DNA from: Lotus japonicus
Lineage: Eukaryota > Streptophyta > Magnoliopsida > Fabales > Fabaceae
Direction: 5' to 3'
Assembly: GCF_012489685.1 (NCBI RefSeq)
Contig: NC_080041.1
Span: forward strand, 21,267,802-21,331,801
Length of the DNA: 64,000 nt
A program made the position numbers and the translations under genes. This document shows, in pieces, positions 55,670-64,000 of the stretch. Under the pieces are notes generated by a model, which was given only the letters and a program-made list of their open reading frames with translations, did not search any database and was not told the DNA's origin. Every line of letters starts with the position of its first letter. Position 1 is the first letter of the stretch.

Positions 55670-55914
55670 CGGTCTATACAAATGACGCTTAATAATACAG
55701 TACATTAGCGTTGGCCACCATGACACATGTGTGACGTCGGCCTAGAGTGGACTAAACCGACACTAAAAGTTTATATCGACCTCATAGCTAACGTCAAAAG
55801 TTAACTTCGACTCTTTTAACATTCACCTCAACGCTAAATTAATTGTAGCGTTCGTTTTTTTACCTCATTAGCAATGACTTTTGGTCGACACTAATCATCA
55901 CTTCTTTTGTAGTG
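55670..55914 (-). mobile_element. CACTA-type terminus (right part of the element split by the Tat insertion)
   Basis: On the minus strand it starts CACTACAAAAGAAGTGATG at 55914, a CACTA end. Subterminal words GTCGACC, AACGTC and AGCGTT follow in both orientations. After removal of the Tat element it joins the sequence left of 42536 (CGGTC once). Confidence 0.65.
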
Positions 55915-57716
55915 TTTTGATTGAGATCGAGCAGTGGGAACCCATTTACCATGCCAAATATGAACCTGATCTCTCGAACCATTCCTCCAAATAATACCCT
56001 ATCAGTGATACACCTAGCCTTCAAGATCCTAGCTAGGCTAAAATACCAACCTTTCTTCTCCATAGACAACAAGAATATGGTGTAAAAGTACTCTCCACCA
56101 TTGTTTTGCTAATAAAGCTAAATTACTAAATACACACTACATAGAATATCATTATTGATCTGTTCCAATATGTTGTATCATGTTTGGTTAATTACCCAAC
56201 ATTACTCAAAACAATTGAAGTATCCTACCTGAAAATAAACCCATTAAAATTTGTTGGTTTAAATAATCGAACTTTTTTGCTTAGTTATAGCTCTCTTTTC
56301 TTTCTGTATTTTTCTCGGTGTAGGTAGAATTGGGGGGGTGAATAAAAACTTATTACTGCAGTTGAAAGGTGGGAAGAATGTTGGGTCTGCTTTAGTTAAT
56401 TTGCAGCCTAAATGCTTCATCTAATACAGCTCAAGTGAAAGAGTATAGTGACACAAGTTTCATAGGTGGAGAATTTTATTTTCCACATTTTTTGGCAGAT
56501 TATATTAATTAACACTTGAAACTTCAATTTCAATCTGCAGGCTCTATATAAAGAAAAAAAAAAGAAAACCCACCAATCAAATAAAAATGATATTATAGAG
56601 ACGGACAGCCCACCCAAACTTAACATGCCAGTTTTTGTCAAGACCCAATATCCACTAAACAAGTCAAGATAGGCCAACTAAATTGAGCTGACTTAAAATT
56701 ATTGTGAGGCCCAAAAGACTTACTTAAGTTTATACGTTCATTGATCATATTGATAAAAAGAAATACGTTCATTGATCATAAAATTGACCATAAAAAACAT
56801 TCATCCGATTAAACTTCAAAGTTAAACTTAGTTGTAGTCAAAAAGAGAAAAAAAAATTGTAGTAGTACACTATAAATTACTGAATGTTATCCTGCTTAAA
56901 TTTCGTTTGAATAGACCTTCAAATTCATCAATGAAACATACTACGTAGGGCAAATCGATCCTCGAAAAAAGAAATACCTTCTGAAGTTCTGGAGTGTGTC
57001 AGTTACTAATAATCATGTTAGTCTCTTGATCAGTTTTGGTAAACTAATGTTTAGGGTCTTCTGAAGTGTCCAAGGGATTAACGTGACTAACAGTTGACAC
57101 GGTCAAGGACCTCTGAAAGTATTTCCTTCTTCCGGTGACAATCTTACTTGACGTTATGACAATTTGATGAAAATAATGAATGATGAAAATGATGGGAGAT
57201 GACAAGTAATTAAGTATTTTATTGTAGTCCATCTAAATCCATGTTGGAAATAAAAATTAATACATATGAAATAAGAAATAACATATCATTTAAAATGATC
57301 ATCCAAAGTGTCCACTAATTCCTCACTATAATGTGTGGAGACAATGACAACTCTAAAAATTTGAAGTTGTGAGAACAATATGTAGATGTAATGTTTTCTA
57401 AACACACATAAATTTGTAACTATATGACCTCCAAAATGACATTTAATGTGGTTTATTTGTATTTCTAATTAAATCAAATTACAATTACAAAACTCTAGAG
57501 AATAAGAAGAAGAATAACCACACACACACAATAAAGGACAAAACTAGAGAATGGAGAAATTTTTTGGGATAAAAAAGTTATATCACCAAGGAACCATATT
57601 TTCCTCTATTAGTTGTTATCCAACAATATGTAACAATATACTTGAAAAACACAATATACAAAAATATATTGATTAAATCTGTGAGGATGAAGCACATGAG
57701 TTACATATTTTATTTG
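55915..57716. other. No gene recognised
   Basis: AT-rich with short ORFs only (longest 86 codons on the minus strand at 56417-56677, hydrophobic, unrecognised). A short direct repeat AAATACGTTCATTGATCATA occurs around 56733-56780. Confidence 0.4.
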
Positions 57717-57912
57717 GGGTTAGTAGTCAAATTAGTCTTAAGTTTGTAAGCGAGTTTGATTTTAGTTTCTCTGAGGAAAAATGAAGTTCAGTGGAAATCA
57801 TTTATACAATTACTGGCGGGTTATAAATGACCTCAACTGAACATCATTTTTCCTTAAAAAGACTAAAACTAAACTCACTTACAAACTCAAGGACTAATTA
57901 GACCCCTAACCC
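57717..57912. mobile_element. Mutator-type MITE with 9-bp target duplication
   Basis: 196 bp flanked by TTTTATTTG (57708-57716 and 57913-57921). The inverted arms are about 75 bp each, opening GGGTTAG, with AAATTAGTCTTAAGTTTGTA on the left and its imperfect inverse on the right. Non-coding. Confidence 0.85.
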
Positions 57913-58254
57913 TTTTATTTGTTACACTTTGTTAACCTTTGCATCCCATCACAAAATGAAAAAGTAGTACTCTCTTTTGTGACATTTGATTTGGACGAGG
58001 AGTCTAGTTCTACTTTTCACTTCTTTTTTCAACTTTTTAAATTTATTTTCCTTAAATCCAATCGTATTGGCATGGAGAACGGCTCAAGTAGTAATAAAAA
58101 CAAATTGATGTAAGGATTTTGTTATAGTTACATCCACATTCTTTATTATCCCATTTCCTCATCTTATTTTCTACCTTTTTTTTTTATCACATCACATATT
58201 ATGCCTCTCATTTATCTCTCTATTATTCTAACATCTCTTTATTAAGTGAGTGTA

Positions 58255-60000
58255 TTTTTTTTTTGACGGAAAATTTAACTTATATTAATTTGTCCTATGT
58301 AAAACATCCGAAGCAATAAAAGATTGAATACAAGGAGGAGTACACCCTAACAAAATTTCATCTTGAGATACAAGTGCATGCTTAGCTAAGCAATGACCAA
58401 CATTATTAGCCTCCCTAAATATATGAGAAAACAAAATTTGAAGAAAATAGAGGCATCATGCACTACAACTCCTGAACAAGCAAATCAATATACGCTCCAC
58501 ATACTCTTTTCGCCTGCACCTTTAATTTAGAATTGCAGATTGACAATCAGGTTCTGTATGAAGAGACCAAAAACCATTGTAACGAGCCAGTTTCACTCCC
58601 AACGCCAAACCCGCCATTTCAGCCATCTCCGGAGACCATACGCGACCTTCCCGTCGACAGCAAGCTGCCACCACGTTTCCTCCCGCCGTCTCTAAACACA
58701 ACCCTCAAGCTCCAAACGCTATTAGATCCAGTCGCATCGACATTGAGCTTGTAAAAACCCATCGGTGGAGGACTCCAAACTCGTGGTGAAGTAGGCGAAG
58801 TAGTAGTTCGATCACCTCCTCTCAACTGCAAAATCTAGCACTTGTACTCATTAAGCTTCTGGGTAGCTCACGACGCGACATCTAATGCATTACTACTCTT
58901 ATTATGATAGCACAATCGGTTTCTGGCTCTCCAAGTTGCATACGCCACAGCACACACACACTCTCTACAACATCATGAGGTGCTCTCTCAAGTAACTTAT
59001 GAAACCAACAAATAAACGACTCATATGGATTATTCTCCCACGCAATACCCAGAACTGAGCTAAACCACACCTCTCTAACCCAGGGACAATCTCGGAGAGC
59101 ATGATCCAAAGTTTCCTCCACACCAATGCATCTTGGACAGAAATGCGGGCATCCAACCCCTTTACTCCACAATCCTTTCCGTGTTGACACTATGTTACGT
59201 AGAACCCTCCACATGAAATGTCTCGGTCTCGGTAACACATGTAAATGTCATAGCTTTTTCCATCCTCGGTCCATAACTGCTTCAGAAACTCCCTCTGCTT
59301 CAAGCCTCTCCCAAGAGCGAATGCAATGGTAGGCAGACCGAACCGAAAATTGGTCATTCACCATTTCAGCCCAGATCAACTTATCTTCCCCTTGTGGATT
59401 GAGCACTGGTATATGCAGCACTTGATGCACTTCAAAAGGGATAAGACAGCTTGCTACTAGATCTCTGTTCCATTCGTTCAAGGACATGTCGATCAAATCA
59501 TATACATGTGTGACCACACATTCATGAGGTTTTGGAGACCAAACTTTATGACCATCCTGCAAGGGGAGCCAATCATCATCTCATATATTCACCTCACTAC
59601 CACTACCCACTCTGCAGAAAGAACCTCTCTTAACAATCCATCCAGCCTGGTGAATACTCCGCAAAGTAAAACTAGGACAATGACCAAGGGAAGCATGCGT
59701 GAAGTGTTGTCGCGGGTAGTACCTTGCTTTTAAAACTCTAGCCATAAGAGAGTTTGGAAATTGACATAACCTCCACCCCTGTTTAGCAAGCAAAGCATCA
59801 TTAAAAGCTTTGAAAGAACGAAAGCCCATACCACCCTCCTTTTTTGAATCGCACAAGGAGTCTCATCTCACCCAATGAATACGCTTCTCCCCATTCTTGC
59901 TTCCCCCCCCAAAATTTCGCAATCATGTTCTCTATATGTGTACACAAACCCAACGAAAGGGAGAAGCAACTCATGATGAGCGTGAAGAAATCTTTATTTA
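58255..60000 (-). pseudogene. L1-type LINE, 5'-truncated and decayed
   Basis: The minus strand shows the C-terminal half of a plant LINE ORF2 in broken frames: IENMIAKFWGG (about 59940) and KKEGGMGFRSFKAFNDALLA with GWRLCQFPNSLMARVLKARY (59856-59581), the post-RT region; FSVRSAYHCI (59562-59248); the zinc-finger RVT domain HFMWRVLRNIVSTRKGL with CPRC and LDHALRDCPW (59238-58882); and an RNase H-like domain PMGFYKLNVDAT (58831-58619), with AEMAGLALGVKLARY in another frame. A T run at 58255-58264 is the poly-A tail. Several stops and frameshifts make it inactive. A loose repeat TTAAGTGAGTG / TTTAGTGAGAG at the flanks (58240 and 60023) may be the eroded target duplication. Confidence 0.9.
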
Positions 60001-60221
60001 TTAATATACGACTATATGGGGTACCTGTTATTTAGTGAGAGCGAAATAATACTTAATATGTTATTAATTAAGTACATTATTGGTACGCTTTATCAAAACC
60101 TTTTAGGGGCAATTGCCCCCTCTACTTGTAGATTCGTCCCTAGATGGAGAAACTAAAATCCGTCTAGTTCCGTAATTTAGGAATTTACTTCTAAAAATTA
60201 TGTAGGGACTTATATCCATGA

Positions 60222-61132
60222 TTGTCAATCTCTAGAGATTACCTAATCTCGTGGAGGGGAGGTAATCTCGTAACGTAATCTCGTAAGAGATTACCTCGTG
60301 CAAAAATAATACTTTTAAAACTATAATAATGATTAAGTCACACTGATAATACTAAATATTATCCAAATTATCCAACAATGACAATTGAAATCATGCATAA
60401 AATTACCAAATATCCAAACCTAAGGTACATAAGTCATAACAAGTTAACAAAACATCAATACAAGTTAGGATAAACTTAAAACAAGATCAAATAAGTCACT
60501 AGTCATCCAAATTTAAAATCCTACTACAACATCGAATTTAGAACAACTAGAATCATCATCTCCATCATCACCATCAAGTTCTTCCTCAAATGAGATAGAC
60601 TTAGACCCTCCAACATTAGGATCAAGAACCAAATTTTCAATGTTGCCTTGAACTAATTCAATGATATCCACAATATCATCATGACCAACAATATCATTTT
60701 CTTCTACATCTACCTCTTTAGTTATCCATTCACCATCAAATTGGATTTCATCAAAAGGAGGATGAAGCCGCGTCGGAGGAGGAGGAAGTTGCGTTGGTGG
60801 TCGCGCGAAAGGATGAGTGAAGGCTGCGCACGCAAAGATGAGAGAAGAAGTGGAAAGAACGACATAGTTGAGTGGCAAGAACGACAGAGATAAGTTAAAA
60901 CCCTAAAATTTGTGGGTTAAATGACTGAAATAGCCTTAGACAAAACATTTTTTTGACATTTTTAACAACAAGCTAATCTCGTAACCTCGTGGTAATCTCG
61001 CGATATTACAAGAGATTAAGAGATATCTCCCGAGATTTGAAAAAACATTTATTACCCCCCTGCTAGTCTCTTTTTTGGTACGTGATATCGTAATCTCGTA
61101 AAAGATTAAGAGATATCTCTAGAGATTGACAA
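60222..61132. mobile_element. Inverted-repeat DNA element with TAATCTCGTA words
   Basis: Perfect 18-bp terminal inverted repeats: TTGTCAATCTCTAGAGAT at 60222-60239 and its inverse at 61115-61132. Subterminal TAATCTCGTAA and GAGATTACC words cluster at both ends (60235-60300 and 60970-61115). The interior is AT-rich with a 121-codon minus ORF (60513-60878) rich in Asp/Glu (LDGDDGDDDSS) that I do not recognise; acidic tails occur in hAT transposases. No duplication is clear, so the superfamily is open. Confidence 0.6.
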
Positions 61133-61324
61133 CAATAAGTCGCTTAAGTATAATGACAAAAAACATACGACTAACACATCTTAGAATCATTTTTCAAGAA
61201 CTACGTATATCTCTTTTTTTGGTTAAGGACAATCTTAAAAGGCAGATCAGTTAGTTTCTTTTGGGTCAAATTCAACTTTGATTGAAATTATTTGCTTATA
61301 ATTGATATAATTTAAAACTAAGGC

Positions 61325-61870
61325 CCTGTTTGAGAAAACGACTTAGGCCTCGTTTGGAAACACAACTTGATTAAGTGCTTATGGTCATAAGCACTTATTT
61401 ATAAGTTATTTAAAATTTTTTATTGAAATAAATTGAAAATAAGTTATATATAAGCATAAACTCTTTTTCACAAGCTATCCTGAATAGCTTATGAAAATAA
61501 GCTCAAAACAGCTTATGGTAGGCCATAAGCTGTTTGCATAAGCTCTCTCAAACACTGGCATAAGAGCTTATGCTATCAGATAAACTCAAATAAGCTCTTC
61601 CAAATAGGGCCTTAATTAAGCGCTTGTGGTCATAAGCGACGATAAACACTTATGACATAAGCGTTTATTCAAAAACTATTTAATTTTTTTTAAAATAAGT
61701 TGAAAATAAGCTATATATAAGTATAAGCTCTTTTTCATAAACTATCATGAGTAACTTATGAAAATAAGCTCAAAACAGTTTATGGTAGGTCATAAGTTGT
61801 TTGTATAAGCTCTTCCAAACACTTGCACAAACGCTTATACTATCAGATAAGGTCAATTAAGTTGTCCCAA
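61325..61870. mobile_element. Two related hAT-like MITE copies in tandem
   Basis: Copy 1 (about 61346-61612) opens GGCCTCGTTTGGAAACACAA and closes CTTCCAAATAGGGCCT. Copy 2 (about 61617-61870) repeats the same internal blocks (CTTATGGTCATAAGC, AAAATAAGCTCAAAACAG, ATAAGCTCTTCCAAA, CTTATRCTATCAGATAA). 'ggcc-tttgg ... ccaaa-ggcc' ends are typical of plant hAT MITEs. Duplications are not clear. Confidence 0.6.
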
Positions 61871-62940
61871 TCGGAGCCAAATATACAAATTATTTCCTAA
61901 ACACAACCCTACAAACCCAAACCCGGGGCCCTGAAAAATCAATTCTGGAATGTAAGTGCAGCCATAGGCCACGACTTTCTCAGTTCTCACAAAAATTGTG
62001 GCTAGCACATACCCTGAAATCTTATAAAGCAATATCCACCACACATGCAGGTTCCCATCTCTTTTCAACTTATCTTTTCTCATTCCATTCCTATCTCTCA
62101 GATTTTCTCCCAATGATTATTCATGTTCCTTTGCATTCACCAATAGCTCATGGATACTATGCTAATAACCACATGAACACCGCCCATATGAACTATTGAT
62201 AATTTTCTGCTAGTTGATTGAATCCTAACTAACATGTAATTTTGATATTGGGTTACATTTCACGTCGATGTCAAAAATAGTCTTATATTACAATGTAACT
62301 TTTTTTCAATTTTCCGGCGTTTGATAATAACATTTTACATTTTAAATAACAACATTTTCACCGTTTTGCACAACCAAAAAGACAAAACTTATGATTTGTG
62401 AGACGAGGAGAGAACATCAAATATAATAGACCTCTGATTTTCTCATCTAATTTTTATGCACATCTACCCGTACTTTTTATGAGATAATAAAAGGATGAAA
62501 TGAAAAAATAATCTCTCAGTTTTCCCTTATATATGCAAGATGGATCTGAAATTTAAAGAGATTTTTTTTTAAATGAAAATAATAGAAAAGACAGGAATCA
62601 ATATCATATTAAACCAAATGAATAATCGTAAAAATTACCACGCATAATAAACAAGTTTTCACTATAAGTTAAATTGAGTCAATATTTAGGTAATGGAAAT
62701 TACTACACAATTTTGTGAATAAAAGTATGATAGGGTCGGCGTCCATCAAGGAACAAGGACTAAGAATGGTTAGATGTAGGAATTAAGGAATATTCTTCAA
62801 ATTGGTGGTTATGACTTATGATTGAATTATTGTATGGTATAAATGTAATATCTCTTCTACGCATGGGCATGAGGCTAGATTCAAACTCTGTCGCAGCTAA
62901 ATCTCCACCGTTTTTTGAGTGAAGAAGCCGACTTTTGTAC
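61871..62940. other. No gene recognised
   Basis: Short ORFs only; AT-rich from 62200. Confidence 0.35.
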
Positions 62941-62944
62941 AGAT

Positions 62945-63605
62945 AAATAGCACTTTTAAATGTTATTTACGGTTTTGGTGTAGCTATTTTTTTTCATTTA
63001 CGAATTTGGGGCAAATCGCCACTTTCATTGACGATTTTACTTTCTTTTTCTTTTTAAATCGCACATTGCAATGGCAATTTCACTTTTTTCTTAATTTTTT
63101 TTTTAAATTGCACCTGCAGTGGTGATTTCAATTTTTTTTTTATTTTTCCTGTCTCATTTATCGACGGAAAAAAATCCGTCACAACATCCGTCGCAAAATG
63201 TTCAGTGCTAAGCAAATTCCCTTTTAATGTTCTGTCGCTAACTCTGGTTTAATTATTCACTAAGAATTTGTGACTGAATGAGTTTCCGTCACAAATAATA
63301 TTCTGTCCCTAATTACTTTGTGATGGAAGAGTTATTTCTCCTTGTTTTGTCGCTAATTCTTTTTCTTTTATTCACTAGGACTTTATGACGGATCCCGTTT
63401 CCGTCGCTAGATTAGACAGGAAAAAATGTGAAATCGCCACTGGGAGGTGCGATTTAAAAAAAAAAGTGAAATCGCCACTGGGAAGTGCGATTTAAAAAAA
63501 AAGTGAAATCGCCAATGAAAAGTGGCGATTTACCCCAAATCCGTAAATAAAAAAAAAGTTACACCAAAACCGTAAAAAACATCTAAAAGTGCTCTATATA
63601 TGTAG
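62945..63605. mobile_element. Fold-back element with long inverted arms
   Basis: The left arm (about 62949-63165) and right arm (about 63410-63592) are inverted copies sharing AGCACTTTT, TTACGGTTTTGGTGTA, TTTGGGGYAAATCGCCACTTT and CCTGTCT. Each arm holds two or three sub-repeats of AAATCGCACYTSCCAGTGGCGATTTCACTTTT type. The loop has CCGTCGC and CCGTCAC words on both strands. No duplication is evident; a CACTA or fold-back relationship is possible. Confidence 0.6.
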
Positions 63606-64000
63606 AAAAGTCGAAGAAGCCCTCCTTGTTGGTAGCACGCGCCTCCAACCATGTTCGTGTGTGAATATCCTTTGTTGACTTCGACCTCGACATAACCACT
63701 TTGCCTTCTCCACTGAACCCCCTAACATCATCGATTCACAAGCGGATATTGGTTCCGGTGAATGTCATCACCGCGAGATCTGAAATTGTCGTCATTGCCC
63801 GGGTCATCCACCTCCCCCCCTTGCCACTGTTGGGAGTAAGCGATGGCCTCCCCTTCTCCTTGATGATGAGCATATTCCGCCAGCGATGATCATTAGAGAT
63901 GGCCTGAATGCGATCACAGTTAGATGGTGACGACGTTGGAGTTGTACTTGGAAACAATGTCATTTTCCTTGGGGATACCGAATTGGGGGAGAAATATGTT
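63606..64000. other. Higher-GC sequence at the window edge, no gene recognised
   Basis: Composition rises and both strands have open frames (62 codons plus at 63701-63889, 75 codons minus at 63736-63963). The minus frame has HTRSRS-free, Pro/Ser-rich text with TSSPSNCDR, and neither frame is recognisable. It may be the edge of a gene or another transposon continuing beyond the window. Confidence 0.25.

Noticed and set aside
63701..63963. Host gene exon at the window edge
   Set aside because: Composition is suggestive, but the two strands compete and no motif is recognised. Left as unannotated.

Overview
This is a transposon-dense plant nuclear window. I recognise no intact host protein-coding gene, rRNA or tRNA. 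Plant origin follows from Ty1/copia elements primed by initiator tRNA-Met, a copia element of Sirevirus type with an envelope-like ORF, a Tat-lineage Ty3/gypsy element with two RNase H domains, CACTA (En/Spm) fragments, Mutator-type MITEs with 9-bp target duplications, Helitron ends, an L1-type LINE and a SINE. The repertoire reminds me of a papilionoid legume, but that rests on recalled similarity only. Such density fits pericentromeric or other heterochromatic sequence.

Layout, left to right. 1-462 is an LTR tail of the same family as the element at 22211-33003. 705-959 and 1177-1328 are MITEs. 1540-6197 is a probable Helitron. 6732-7176 is a frameshifted CACTA transposase fragment, 7459-7830 a non-LTR retroposon 3' end, and 7898-9458 a Mutator-type element with 200-bp inverted repeats. 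9557-18655 is a second probable Helitron (minus strand), split by a complete but dead copia element at 9670-16883. 20798 to about 33170 is an Athila/Tat-like LTR split by a very young, apparently intact Sirevirus (22211-33003). A tRNA-derived SINE lies at 33455-33647. 36.8-38.9 kb is a CACTA relic with a multi-exon Ulp1-like (C48) protease pseudogene.

38.9-55.9 kb is the most deeply nested part. A DNA-transposon-like sequence ending in a CACTA terminus at 55914 was hit by a solo LTR (39072-40581), a short retroposon (41803-41995) and a Tat gypsy element (42536-55669). The gypsy element was itself hit by two solo LTRs (43778-45162 and 48218-50843). 57717-57912 is a Mutator-type MITE, 58255 to about 60000 a decayed LINE, and 60.2-63.6 kb holds further inverted-repeat elements.

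How the parts work together: both large retroelements carry genes beyond gag-pol. The Sirevirus has intact gag, pol and an envelope-like ORF on the minus strand. It also carries a compact antisense gene with its own TATA box, a coiled-coil ORF and an AATAAA signal beside its 3' LTR. The Tat element has a ruined gag-pol, but on the opposite strand it carries an uninterrupted two-exon gene of about 616 codons with a TATA box and canonical splice sites. These antisense genes are the best candidates here for something under-described. Six insertions with clear LTRs have matching 5-bp target duplications, so most of the nesting order can be read directly.
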